Shown here: in pieces, positions 23,287 through 35,452 of the stretch | Layout of the letters: each line of letters begins with the position of its first letter | Position numbering within the stretch: position 1 is the first letter of the stretch | DNA from: Hyperoodon ampullatus | Lineage: Eukaryota; Chordata; Mammalia; Artiodactyla; Ziphiidae | DNA length: 64,000 bases | Reading direction: 5' to 3' | NCBI GenBank assembly: GCA_949752795.1 | Contig: CATKHW010000380.1 | Coordinates: 186,001-250,000, forward strand | The notes under the pieces: generated by a model | The model's database searches: none | What the model saw: only the letters and a program-made list of their open reading frames with translations | What the model was told of the DNA's origin: nothing | Program-made: the position numbers and the translations under genes

Positions 23287-25024
23287 GAAATTCCTTTTTA
23301 TAGTGGGTTTGAGCCGATTCTCGCTGCCATGTTTATGCCAGTCTAGACACACTTGATTCCCTTACGGAGACATATCAATACATAGGTTTTAAGATTCTTA
23401 CTAGTCAGATATATTCCTCTGCGGGAAATATGGGGTTTTGAGTCCCTTTCACTGAGGAAGGTGTAGGTCTTGTGTATTCCATAGTAGGTTTTTGGAACGG
23501 TACTTGTGCTTATATCAAACTCTGGTTTTATGCATCACCCCACCTCTCCTTCCCCCTTAAGCAGACATAAGAGTGTTTTCTAAATGTGAGACACTGTTCT
23601 CTTTCCTAACTCAGTTCAAGTGTAGCCATGTTTATAGGATCTTCATAAGTGATATCTTATGATAAGTTTCTTTTTCTGTGTGACTTATTTCACTTAGAAT
23701 CATCGTACCTGAATCCACCCATTTTGCTGCTACTGGTCTTATGACATTGATTTCATGGCTGAGGGATATTCCATCGTACGTAAGTACCACAATTTTTTGA
23801 AACATTTTTATATTTCCTGGGATACTTAAGGTGTATCAAAGTTGAGGTCCTTGTAAGCAGTGCAGCCCTAAATTTTGGGGTGGCTCTGTCTTATTGATTT
23901 TCAGTTTTCCCAAGGTATATTCCTTAGACTGGAAGTGCCCTTGGCTCTGTAGCTCTGTTGTTTACTTGTTTTAGGGAACACAATGCACTCCTCCAGAGAG
24001 GCAGTTGGCAATTTACATCCCGCCCACCAGCATAACAAGGCTCCCTGTTCTCCAGGGCCTGTCTTGCCTTTCTGTTTTTTACACATTTTGTGGATGTCCC
24101 TTTTGACCGGTGGGAAGTGATACTTCTTTGTAGTGCAGATTTGCATTGCCCGCTTGCTTGCTTGGCCAAAAAGGGTGTATGCGTTTTCTCCTGAATATAT
24201 TCAGGAGAAAACGCATACGCCCTTTTTGGCCAAGTGCATCATTGTCGAAGTTGTGCCCCTCTTCCTGTGCTTTAAAGGCGATTCCAACGTACCTCTTGAA
24301 ATCTGTTTCCTGCTATTCTGCCTCGCTTTCAAGTCCGCCTCGTTGCCTTTCCTCAACAGATTTTTGGACGATAGTTGTCCTTTATTACTCGGCCAGTTTG
24401 TGAATTGCTGTGCCTCTGAGCTCCATTTTTCAACTCGTTTTTGGTGAGCTGACCGCAAGTCCAAAATTTTGGTTCAGGACCTATATTGGTTCCCGGTGGG
24501 TGGCTGAGAATTTTGTTAATTCTTCTTCCTGCCTGGCAATTACAGTGATATGTGCCCGTCCAAATGCCTAACAGCTACTCTCTCATTGGTTCTCCCTCTT
24601 CCCTTTCATCCTCTGCCAAGTTGGCAACCTGTGTGAACCAGGAGGTTAAAGGGGCTGTCTCTCCAAGTTGGGAGGTTGATAGTAAAGCAGATGAAAAGTC
24701 AAACCAGAGCACCAGGAGAGGGACTCTTCGTTGAGTTTAGAAACCTTTCGTATTCACAGTGTGTCCGTTCTCTAGGTTTCCCGTACATGTTATAGCTGTA
24801 GTAATATTCCCTTCAACCTGGAGAGTTGGGAACCATGTAATGGGTGGCAGGCATTTGTGCTTTAAAGGGTCTGCATTTGCTCACCCAATGTCACCAATCG
24901 TCTCAGTCCCAAGTGTCCGTCCTTCTGCCACATCCAGCTGTCGTTGTAGATAGGGTCATTCCAGGTTTCATCAGAGACCCTGAAGGAATTGTAAAGAATT
25001 TCCCAGTTTTTTTGCTTTGTTTTT
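23287..25024 (+). repeat. Satellite unit M14 (1738 bp)
   Basis: Palindrome at 24161-24234 with one mismatch (AAGGGTGTATG). It holds one of the best L1 ORF2 fragments (23901-24146, minus). Its left half shares TTTATAGGATC and GGGATACTTAAGG with M1. Confidence 0.95.
23901..24146 (-). pseudogene. L1 ORF2 protein fragment (M14)
   Basis: Same fragment as in M16, also open for 81 codons. It keeps YHFPPVK, GEQGALLCWWAGCKL and LRNIPWEN. The CWWAGCK block is closer to the L1 CWWDCK block than the M16 version is. Confidence 0.88.
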
Positions 25025-26762
25025 GAAATTCCTTTTTATAGTGGGTTTGAGCTGATCCTCGCTGCGATGTTTATGCCAGTCTAGACACACTTGATTCCCT
25101 TACGGAGACATATCAATACATAGGTTTTAAGATTCTTAATAGTCAGATATATTCCTCTGCGGGAAATATGGGGTTTTGAGTCCCTTTCACTGAGGAAGGT
25201 GTAGGTCTTGTCTATTCCATAGTTGATTTATTGAACGGTACCTGTGCTTATATCAAACTCTGGTTTTATGCATCACCCCACCTCTCCTTCCCCCTTAAGC
25301 AGGCATAAGAGTGTTTTCTAAATATGAGACACTGTTCTCTTTCCTAACTCAGTTCAAGTGTAGCCATGTTTACAGGATCTTCATAAGTGATATCTTATGA
25401 TAAGTTTCTTTTTCTGTGTGACTTATTTCACTTAGAATCATCGTACCTGAATCCACCCATTTTGCTGCTACTGGTCTTATGACATTGATTTCATGGCTGA
25501 GGGATATTCCATCGTACGTAAGTACCACAATTTTTTGAAGCATTTTTATATTTCCTGGGATATTTAAGGTGTACCCAAGTTGAGGTCCTTGTAAGCAGTG
25601 CAGCCCTAAATTTTGGGGTGGCTCTGTCTTATTGATTTTCAGTTTTCCCAAGGTATATTCCCTAGACTGGAAGTGCCCTTGGCTCTGTAGCTCTGTTGTT
25701 TACTTGATTTAGGGAACACAATGCACTCCTCCAGAGAGGCAGTTGGCAATTTACATCCCGCCCATCAGCATAACAAGGCTCCCTGTTCTCCAGGGCCTGT
25801 CTTGCCTTTCTGGTTTTTACACATTTTGTGGATGTCCCTTTTGACCGGTGGGAAGTGATACTTCTTTGTAGTGCAGATTTGCCTTGCCCGCTTGCTTGCT
25901 TGGCCAAAAAGGGCGTATGCGTTTTCTCCTGAATATATTCAGGGGAAAACTCATACACCCTTTTTGGCCAAGTGCTTCATTGTCGAAGTTGTGCTCCTCT
26001 TCCTGTGCTTTAAAGGTGATTCCAACGTACCTCTTGAAATCTGTTTCCTGCTATTCTGCCTCGCTTTCAAGTCCGCCTCGTTGCCTTCCCTCAACAGATT
26101 TTTGGACGATAGTTGTCCTTTAATACTTGGCCAGTTTGTGAATTGCTGTGCCCCTGAGCTCCATTTTTCAACTCGTTTTTGGTGAGCTGACCGCAAGTCC
26201 AAAATTTTGGTTCAGGACCTATACTGGTTCCCGGTGGGTGGCTGAGACTTTGGTTAATTCTTCTTCCTGCCGGGAAATTAGAGTGATATGAGCCCGTCCA
26301 AATGCCTAACAGCTACTCTCTCATTGGTTCTCCCTCTTCCCTTTCATCCTCTGCCAAATTGGAAACCTGTGCGAACCAGGAGGTTAAAGGGGCTGTCTCT
26401 CCAAGTTGGGAGGTTGATAGTAAAGCAGATGGAAAGTCAAACCGGAGCACCAGGAGAGGGACTATTCCTTGAGTTTTAGAAACCTTTCGTATTCACAGTG
26501 TGTCCGTTCTCTAGGTTTCCCGTACATGTTATAGCTGTAGTAATATTCCCTTCAACCTGGAGAGTTGGGACCCATGGAATGTGTGCCAGGCATTTGTGCT
26601 TTAAAGGGTCTGCATTTGCTCACCCAATCTCACCAAACCTCTCAGTCCCAAGTGTCCAGCCTTATGACACATCCAGCTGTTGTTGTAGATAGGGTCATTC
26701 CAGGTTTCATCAGAGACCCTGAAGGGATTGTAAAGAATTTTCCAGCTTTTTGTTTTGTTTTT
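25025..26762 (+). repeat. Satellite unit M15 (1738 bp)
   Basis: Palindrome at 25899-25972: the left arm is consensus, while the right arm carries three changes (CAGGGGAAAACTCATACACC). The ORF2 tail is open (25370-25651, minus). The end of the unit pairs with M18 at offset 5213 (CTTATGACACATCC, GAAGGGATTG). Confidence 0.95.
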
Positions 26763-28500
26763 GAAATTACTTTTTATAGTGGGTTTGAGCTGATTCTCGT
26801 TGCCATGTTTATGCAAGTCTAGACACACTTGATTCCCTTACGGAGACATATCAATACATAGGTTTTAAGATTCTTAATAGTCAGATATATTCCTCTGCGG
26901 GAAATATGGGGTTTTGAGTCCCTTTCACTGAGGAAGGTGTAGGTCTTGTCTATTCCATAGTTGATTTATGGAACGGTACCTGTGCTTATATCAAACTCTG
27001 GTTTTATGCATCACCCCAACTCTCCTTCCCCCTTAAGCAGGCATAAGAGTGTTTTCTAAATGTGAGACACTGTTCTCTTTCCTAACTCAGTGCAAGTGTA
27101 GCCATGTTTACAGGATCTTCATAAGTGATATCTTATGATAAGTTTCTTTTTCTGTGTGACTTATTTCACTTAGAATCATCATACCTGAATCCACCCATTT
27201 TGCTGCTACTGGTCTTATGACATTGATTTCATGGCTGAGGGATATTCCATCGTACGTAAGTACCACAATTTTTTGAACCATTTTTATATTTCCTGGGATA
27301 TTTAATGTGTACCCAAGTTGAGGTCCTTGTAAGCAGTGCAGCCCTAAATTTTGGGGTGGCTCTGTCTTATTGATTTTCAGTTTTCCCAAGGTATATTCCC
27401 TAGACTGGAAGTGCCCTTGGCTCTGTAGCTCTGTTGTTTACTTCTTTTAGGGAACACAATGCACTCCTCAAGAGAGGCAGTCGGCAATTTACATCCCGAC
27501 CAACAGCATAACAAGGCTCCCTGTTCTCCTGGGCCTGTCTTCCCTTTCAGGTTTTTACACACTTTGTGGATGTCCCTTTTGACCGGTGGGAAGTGATACT
27601 TCTTTGTAGTGCAGATTTGCATTGCCCGCTTGCTTGCTTGGCCAAAAAGGGCGTATGCGTTTTCTCCTGAATATATTCAGGAGAAAACGCATACGCCCTT
27701 TTTGTCCAAGTGCATCATTGTCGAAGTTTTGCCCCTCTTCCTGTGCTTTAAAGGTGATTCCAACGTAACTCTTGAAATCTGTTTCCTGCTATTCTGCCTC
27801 GCTTTCAAGTCTGCCTAGTTGCCTTCCCTCAACAGATTTTTGGCCGATAGTTGTCCTTTATTACTCGGCCAGTTTGTGAATTGCTGTGCCCCTGAGCTCC
27901 ATTTTTCAACTCGTTTTTGGTGAGCTGACCGCAGGTCCAAAATTTTGGTTCAGGACCTATACTGGTTCCCGGTGGGTGGCTGAGACTTTGGTTAATTCTT
28001 CTTCCTGCCGGGAAATTACAGTGATATGTGCCCGTCCAAATGCCTAACAGCTACTCTCTCATTGGTTCTCCCTCTTCCCTTTTATCCTCTGCCAAATTGC
28101 AACCTGTGCGAACCAGGAGGTTAAAGGGGTTGTCTCTCCAAGTTGGGAGGTTGATAGTAAAGCAGAGGGAAAGTCAAACCGGAGCACCAGGAGAGGGTCT
28201 ATTCGTTGAGTTTTAGAAACCTTGCGTATTCACAGTGTGTCCGTTCTCTAGGTTTCCCGTACATGTTATAGCTGTAGTAATATTCCATTCAAACTGGAGA
28301 GTTGGGACCCATGGAATGTGTGCCATGCATTATTGCTTTAAAGGGTCTGCATTTGCTCACCCAATCTCACCAATCCTCTCAGTCCCAAGTGTCAAGCCTT
28401 ATGCCACATCCAGCTGTCCTTGTAGATAGGGTCATTCCAGGTTTCATCAGAGACCCTGAAGGAATTGTAAAGAATTTCCCAGTTTTTTTGTTTTGTTTTT
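26763..28500 (+). repeat. Satellite unit M16 (1738 bp)
   Basis: Palindrome at 27637-27710 with one mismatch (TTTTTGTCCAAG). It holds an open L1 ORF2 fragment (27377-27622, minus) and an open tail (27108-27389, minus). It pairs with M19 at offset 5214 (CTCAAGAGAGG, CCCGACCAACAG, TTCCCTTTCAGG). Confidence 0.95.
27377..27622 (-). pseudogene. L1 ORF2 protein fragment just upstream of the tail (M16)
   Basis: The 81-codon minus frame begins MQICTTKKYHFPPVKRDI and continues with GEQGALLC, then CKLPTASLEE, and ends in LGNIPWEN. These correspond in order to the conserved ORF2 stretch with the TTMRYHLTPV motif, the cysteine-bearing LLHCWWDCK block and the LLGIYP block, which I recognise from the L1 family. 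It is the strongest single proof of L1 origin in the window. It overlaps the tail frame (27108-27389) in another phase, so at least one frameshift separates them. Confidence 0.88.
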
Positions 28501-30237
28501 GAAATTCCTTTTTATAGTGGGTTTGAGCTGATTCTCGCTGCCATGTTTATGCCAGTCTAGACACACTTGATTCCCTTACGGAGACATATCAATACATAGG
28601 TTTTAAGATTCTTACTAGTCAGATATATTCCTCTGCGGGAAATATGGTGTTTTGAGTCCCTTTCACTGAGGAAGGTGTAGGTCTTGTCTATTCCATAGTT
28701 GGTTTTTGGAACGGTACCTGTGCTTATATCAAACTGTGGTTTTATGCATCACCCCACCTCTCCTTCCCCCTTAAGCAGGCATAAGAGTGTTTTCTAAATG
28801 TGAGACACTGTTCTCTTTCCTAACTGAGTTCAAGTGTAACCATGTTTACAGGATCTTCATAAGTGATATCTTATGATAAGTTTCTTTTTCTGTGTGACTT
28901 ATTTCACTTAGAATCATCGTACCTGAATCCACCCATTTTGCTGCTACTGGTCTTATGACATTGATTTCATGGCTGAGGGATATTCCATCGTACGTAAGTA
29001 CCACAATTTTTTGAACCATTTTTATATTTCCTGGGATATTTAAGGTGTACCCAAGTTGAGGTCCTTGTAAGCAGTGCAGCCCTAAATTTTGGGGTGGCTC
29101 TGTCTTATTGATTTTCAGTTTTCCCAAGGTATATTCCCTAGACTGGAAGTGCCCTTGGCTCTGTAGCTCTGTTGTTTACTTGTTTTAGGGAACACAATGC
29201 ACTCCTCCAGAGAGGCAGTTGGCAATTTACATCCCGCCCATCAGCATAACAAGGCTCCCTGTTCTCCAGGGCCTGTCTTGCCTTTCTGGTTTTTACACAT
29301 TTTGTGGATGTCCCTTTTGACCGGTGGGAAGTGATACTTCTTTGTAGTGCAGATTTGCCTTGCCCGCTTGCTTGCTTGTCCAAAAAGTTCGTATGCGTTT
29401 ACTCCTGAATATATTCTGGAGAAAACGCATACGCCCTTTTTTGCCAAGTGCATCATTGTCGAAGTTGTGCCCCTCTTCCTGTGCTTTAAAGTGATTCCAC
29501 CGTACCTCTTGAAATCTGTTTCCTGCTATTCTGCCTCGCTTTCAAGTCCGCCTCGATGCCTTCCCTCAACAGATTTTTGGACGATAGTTGTCCTTTATTA
29601 CTCGGCAAGTTTCTGAATTGCTGGGCCCCTGAGCTCCATTTTTCAACTCGTTTTTGGTGAGCTGACCGCAAGTCCAAAATTTTGGTTCAGGACCTATACT
29701 GGTTCCCAGTGGGTGGCTGAGACTTTGGTTAATTCTTCTTCCTGCCGGGAAATTACAGTGATATGTGCCCGTCCAAATGCCTAACAGCTACTCTCTCATT
29801 GGTTCTCCCTCTTCCCTTTCATCCTCTGCCAAATTGGAAACCTGTGCGAACCAGGAGTTTAAAGGGGTTGTCTCTCCAAGTTGGGAGGTTGATAGTAAAG
29901 CAGATGGAAAGTCAAACCGGAGCACCAGGAGAGGGACTATTCGTTGAGTTTTAGAAACCTTTCGTATTCACAGTGTGTCCGTTCTGTAGGTTTTCCGTAC
30001 ATGTTATAACTGTAGTAATATTCCCTTCAACCTGGAGAGTTGGGAACCATCGAATGGGTGAAATGCATTATTGCTTTAAAGGGTCTGCATTTGCTCACCC
30101 AATCTCAACAATTCTCTCAGTCCCAAGTGTCCAACCTTATGCCACATCCATCTGTCGTTGAAGATAGGGTCATTCCAGGTTTCATCAGAGACTCTGAAGG
30201 AATTGTAAAGAATTTCCCAGTTTTTTGTTTTGTTTTT
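28501..30237 (+). repeat. Satellite unit M17 (1737 bp)
   Basis: The palindrome at 29375-29448 is badly frayed (TTGTCCAAAAAGTTCG, TTTACTCC, TTCTGGAG, CTTTTTTGCC). The ORF2 tail is open (28846-29127, minus). It pairs with M20 at offset 5214 up to about 29955, sharing AAAGTGATTCCACCG. Confidence 0.95.
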
Positions 30238-31976
30238 GAAATTCCTTTTTATAGTTGGTTTGAGCTGATTCTCGTTGCCATGTTTATGCAAGTCTAGACA
30301 CACTTGATTCCCTTACGGAGACATATCAATACATAGGTTTTAAGATTCTTAATAGTCAGATATATTCCTCTGCGGGAAATATGGGGTTTTGAGTCCCTTT
30401 CTCTGAGGAAGGTGTAGGTCTTGTCTATTCCATAGTTGATTTATGGAACGGTACCTGTGCTTATATCAAACTCTGGTTTTATGCATCACCCCAACTCTCC
30501 TTCCCCCTTAAGCAGGCATAAGAGTGTTTTCTAAATGTGAGGCACTGTTCTCTTTCCTAACTCAGTTCAAGTGTAGCCATGTTTACAGGATCTTCATAAG
30601 TGATATCTTATGATAAGTTTCTTTTTCTGTGTGACTTATTTCACTTAGAATCATCGTACCTGAATCCACCCATTTTGCTGCTACTGGTCTTATGACATTG
30701 ATTTCATGGCTGAGGGATATTCCATCGTACATAAGTACCACAATTTTTTGAACCATTTTTATATTTCCTGGGATATTTAAGGTGTACCCAAGTTGAGGTC
30801 CTTGTAAGCAGTGCAGCCCTAAATTTTGGGGTGGTTCTGTCTTATTGATTTTCAGTTTTCCCAAGGTATATTCCCTAGACTGGAAGTGCCCTTGGCTCTG
30901 TAGCTCTGTTGTTTACTTGTTTTAGGGAACACAATGCACTCCTCCAGAGAGGCAGTTGGCAATTTACATCCCGCCCACCAGCATAACAAGGCTCCCTGTT
31001 CTCCAGCGCCTGTCTTGCCTTTCTGGATTTTACACATTTTGTGGATGTCCCTTTTGATCGGTGGGAAGTGATACTTCTTTGTAGTGCAGATTTGCATTGC
31101 CCACTTGCTTGCTTGGCCAAAAACGGCGTATGCGTTTTCTCCTGAATATATTCAGGAGAAAACTCATACACCCGTTTTGGCCAAGTGCATCATTGTCGAA
31201 GTTGTGCCCCTCTTCCTGTGCTTTAAAGGCGATTCCAACGTACCTCTTGAAATCTGTTTCCTGCTATTCTGCCTCACTTTCACGTCCGCCTCGTTGCCTT
31301 CCCTCAACAGATTTTTGGACGATAGTTGTCCTTTATTATTTGGCCAGTTTGTGAATTGCTGTGTCCCTGAGCTCCATTTTTCAACTCGTTTTTGGTGAGC
31401 TGACCGCAAGTCCAAAATTTTGGTTCAGGACCTATACTGGTTCCCGGTGGGTGGCTGAGACTTTGGTTAATTCTTCTTCCTGCCGGGAAATTACAGTGAT
31501 ATGTGCCCGTCCAAATGCCTAACAGCTAATCTCTCATTGGTTCTCCCTCTTCCCTTTCATCCTTTGCCAAATTGGCAATCTGTGCGAACCAGGAGGTTAA
31601 AGGGGCTGTCTCTCCAAGTTGGGAGGTTGATAGTAAAGCAGATGGAAAGTCAAACCGGAGCACCAGGAGAGGGACTATTCGTTGAGTTTTAGAAACCTTT
31701 CGTATTCACAGTGTGTCCGTTCTCTAGGTTTCCCGTACATGTTATAGCTGTAGTAATATTCCCGTCAACCTGGAGAGTTGGGACCCATGGAATGGGTGCC
31801 AGGCATTTGTGCTTTAAAGGGTCTGCATTTGCTCACCCAATCTCACCAAACCTCTCAGTCCCAAGTGTCCAGCCTTATGACACATCCAGCTGTTGTTGTA
31901 GATAGGGTCATTCCAGGTTTCATCAGAGACCCTGAAGGGATTGTAAAGAATTTCCCAGCTTTTTTGTTTTGTTTTT
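30238..31976 (+). repeat. Satellite unit M18 (1739 bp)
   Basis: Palindrome at 31112-31185 with changes in both arms (AAAAACGGCG, AAAACTCATACACCCGTTTT). It has an open ORF2 fragment (30852-31097) and tail (30583-30864), both minus. The start of the unit resembles M16 (TTCTCGTTGCC, TATGCAAGTC). The end resembles M15. Confidence 0.95.
30852..31097 (-). pseudogene. L1 ORF2 protein fragment (M18)
   Basis: Open copy of the same region with YHFPPIK, GEQGALLCWWAGCKL and LGNIPWEN. It overlaps the ORF2 tail frame (30583-30864) in a different phase. Confidence 0.87.
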
Positions 31977-33714
31977 GAAATTCCTTTTTATAGTGGGTTT
32001 GAGCTGTTCCTCGCTGCGATGTTTATGCCAGTCTAGACACAATTGATTCCCTTACGGAGACATATCAATACATAGGTTTTAAGATTCTTAATAGTCAGAT
32101 ATATTCCTCTGCGGGAAATATGGGGTTTTGAGTCCGTTTCACTGAGGAAGGTGTAGGTCTTGTCTATTCCATAGTTGATTTATGGAACGGTACCTGTGCT
32201 TATATCAAACTCTGGTTTTATGCATCACCCCACCACTCCTTCCCCCTTAAGCAGGCATAAGAGTGTTTTCTAAATGTGAGACACTGTTCTCTTTCCTAAC
32301 TCAGTTCAAGTGTAGCCATGTTTACAGGATCTTCATAAGTGATATCTTATGATAAGTTTCTTTTTCTGTGTGACTTATTTCACTTAGAATCATCGTACCT
32401 GAATCCACCCATTTTGCTGCTACTGGTCTTATGACATTGATTTCATGGCTGAGGGATATTCCATCGTACGTAAGTACCACAATTTTTTGAACCATTTTTA
32501 TATTTTCTGGGATATTTAAGGTGTACCCAAGTTGAGGTCCTTGTAAGCAGTGCAGCCCTAAATTTTGGGGTGGCTGTGTCTTATTGATTTTCAGTTTTCC
32601 CAAGGTATATTCCCTAGACTGGAAGTGCCCTTGGCTCTGTAGCTCTGTTGTTTACTTCTTTTAGGGAACACAATGCACTCCTCAAGAGAGGCAGTTGGCG
32701 ATTTACATCCCGACCAACAGCATAACAAGGCTCCCTGTTCTCCTGGGCCTGTCTTCCCTTTCAGGTTTTTACACACTTTGTGGATGTCCCTTTTGACCGG
32801 TGGGAAGTGATACTTCTTTGTAGTGCAGATTTGCATTGCCCGCTTGCTTGCTTGGCCAAAAAGGGCGTATGCGTTTTCTCCTGAATATATTCAGGAGAAA
32901 ACGCATACGCCCTTTTTGTCCAAGTGCATCATTGTCGAAGTTGTGCCCCTCTTCCTGTGCTTTAAAGGTGATTCCAACTTAACTCTTGAAATCTGTTTCC
33001 TGCTATTCTGCCTCGCTTTCAAGTCCGCCTAGTTGCCTTCCCTCAACAGATTTTTGGCCGATAGTTGTCCTTTATTACTCGGCCAGTTTGTGAATTGCTG
33101 TGCCCCTGAGCTCCATTATTCAACTCGTTTTTGGTGAGCTGACCGCAGGTCCAAAATTTTGGTTCAGGACCTATACTGGTTCCCGGTGGGTGGCTGAGAC
33201 TTTGGTTAATTCTTCTTCCTGCCGGGAAATTACAGTGATATGTGCCCGTCCAAATGCCTAACAGCTACTCTCTCATTGGTTCTCCCTCTTCCCTTTTATC
33301 CTCTGCCAAATTGCAACCTGTGCGAACCAGGAGGTTAAAGGGGTTGTCTCTCCAAGTTGGGAGGTTGATAGTAAAGCAGATGGAAAGTCAAACCGGAGCA
33401 CCAGGAGAGGGACTATTCGTTGAGTTTTAGAAACCTTTCGATTTCACAGTGTGTTCGTTCTCTAGGTTTCCCATACATGTTATAGCTGTAGTAATATTCC
33501 ATTCAAACTGGAGAGTTGGGACCCATGGAATGTGTGCCATGCATTATTGCTTTAAAGGGTCTGCATTTGCTCACCCAATCTCACCAATCCTCTCAGTCCC
33601 AAGTGTCCAGCCTTATGCCACATCCAGCTGTCCTTGTAGATAGGGTCATTCCAGGTTTCATCAGAGACCCTGAAGGAATTGTAAAGAATTTCCCAGTTTT
33701 TTTGTTTTGTTTTT
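31977..33714 (+). repeat. Satellite unit M19 (1738 bp)
   Basis: Palindrome at 32851-32924 with the same single mismatch as M16. It has an open ORF2 fragment (32591-32836) and tail (32322-32603), both minus. It pairs with M16. The first bases (TTCCTCGCTGCGATG) instead recall M12 and M15. Confidence 0.95.
32591..32836 (-). pseudogene. L1 ORF2 protein fragment (M19)
   Basis: Open copy paired with the M16 fragment at offset 5214. It differs at a few residues (CCWSGCKSPTAS instead of CCWSGCKLPTAS). Confidence 0.87.
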
Positions 33715-35452
33715 GAAATTCCTTTTTATAGTGGGTTTGAGCTGATTCTCGCTGCCATGTTTATGCCAGTCTAGACACACTTGATTCCCTTACGGAGACA
33801 TATCAATACATAGGTTTTAAGATTCTTACTAGTCAGATATATTCCTCTGCGGGAAATATGGTGTTTTGAGTCCCATTCACTGAGGAAGGTGTAGGTCTTG
33901 TCTATTCCATAGTTGGTTTTTGGAACGGTACCTGTGCTTATATCAAACTCTGGTTTTATGCATCACCCCACCTCTCCTTCCCCCTTAAGCAGGCATAAGA
34001 GTGTTTTCTAAATGTGAGACACTGTTCTCTTTCCTAACTCAGTTCAAGTGTAACCATGTTTACAGGATCTTCATAAGTGATATCTTATGATAAGTTTCTT
34101 TTTCTGTGTGACTTATTTCACTTAGAATCATCGTACCTGAATCCACCCATTTTGCTGCTAATGGTCTTATGACATTGATTTCATGGCTGAGGGATATTCC
34201 ATCGTACGTAAGTACCACAATTTTTTGAACCATTTTTATATTTCCTGGGATATTTAAGGTGTACCCAAGTTGAGGTCCTTGTAAGCAGTGCAGCCCTAAA
34301 TTTTGGGGTTGCTCTGTCTTATTGATTTTCAGTTTTCCCAAGGTATATTCCCTAGACTGGAAGTGCCCTTGGCTCTGTAGCTCTGTTGTTTACTTGATTT
34401 AGGGAACACAATGCACTCCTCCAGAGAGGCAGTTGGCAATTTACATCCCGCCCATCAGCATAACAAGGCTCCCTGTTCTCCAGGGCCAGTCTTGCCTTTC
34501 TGGTTTTTACACATTTTGTGGATGTCCCTTTTGACCGGTGGGAAGTGATACTTCTTTGTAGTGCAGATTTGCCTTGCCCGCTTGCTTGCTTGTCCAAAAA
34601 GGTCGTATGCGTTTACTCCTGAATATATTCTGGAGAAAACGCATACGCCCTTTTTTGCCAAGTGCATCATTGTCGAAGTTGTGCCCCTCTTCCTGTGCTT
34701 TAAAGTGATTCCACCGTACCTCTTGAAATCTGTTTCCTGCTATTCTGCCTCGCTTTCAAGTCCGCCTCGATGCCTTCCCTCAACAGATTTTTGGACGATA
34801 GTTGTCCTTTATTACTCGGCAAGTTTCTGAATTGCTGGGCCCCTGAGCTCCATTTTTCAACTCGTTTTTGGTGAGCTGACCGCAAGTCCAAAATTTTGGT
34901 TCAGGACCTATACTGGTTCCCGGTGGGTGGCTGAGACTTTGGTTAATTCTTCTTCCTGCCGGGAAATTACAGTGATATGTGCCCATCCAAATGCCTAACA
35001 GCTACTCTCTCATTGGTTCTCCCTCTTCCCTTTCATCCTCTGCCAAATTGGCAACATGTGCGAACCAGGAGTTTAAAGGGGTTGTCTCTCCAAGTTGGGA
35101 GGTTGATAGTAAAGCAGATGGAAAGTCAAACCGGAGCACCAGGAGAGGGACTATTCGTTGAGTTTTAGAAACCTTTTGTATTCACAGTGTGTCCGTTCTC
35201 TAGGTTTCCCGTACATGTTATAGCTGTAGTAATATTCCCTTCAACCTGGAGAGTTGGGACCCATGGAATGGGTGCCAGGCATTTGTGCTTTAAAGGGTCT
35301 GCATTTGCTCACCCAATGTCACCAATCCTCTCAGTCCCAAGTGTCCAGCCTTATGCCACATCCAGCTGTCATTGTAGATAGGGTCATTCCAGGTATCATC
35401 AGAGACCCTGAAAGAATTGTAAAGAATTTCCCAGCTTTTTTGTTTTGTTTTT
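33715..35452 (+). repeat. Satellite unit M20 (1738 bp)
   Basis: The palindrome at 34589-34662 is frayed in almost the same way as in M17. The ORF2 tail is open (34060-34341, minus). Similarity to M17 stops near 35170; the last 280 bases are of another subtype. Confidence 0.95.

Larger units (their letters stand above)
26288..29955 (+). repeat. Three-unit spaced block, copy A (end of M15 to most of M17)
   Basis: Follows the copy at about 31501-35170 at offset 5213 to 5214. Markers shared by only these copies include CTCAAGAGAGGCAG, CCCGACCAACAGC, AAAGTGATTCCACCG and the frayed palindrome of M17/M20. The first part of M16 (to about 27100) breaks the pattern. Confidence 0.85.
31501..35170 (+). 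repeat. Three-unit spaced block, copy B (end of M18 to most of M20)
   Basis: Partner of the block at 26288-29955. The similarity stops near 35170, where M20 turns into a different subtype from M17. The beginning of M19 also differs from M16. Confidence 0.85.
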
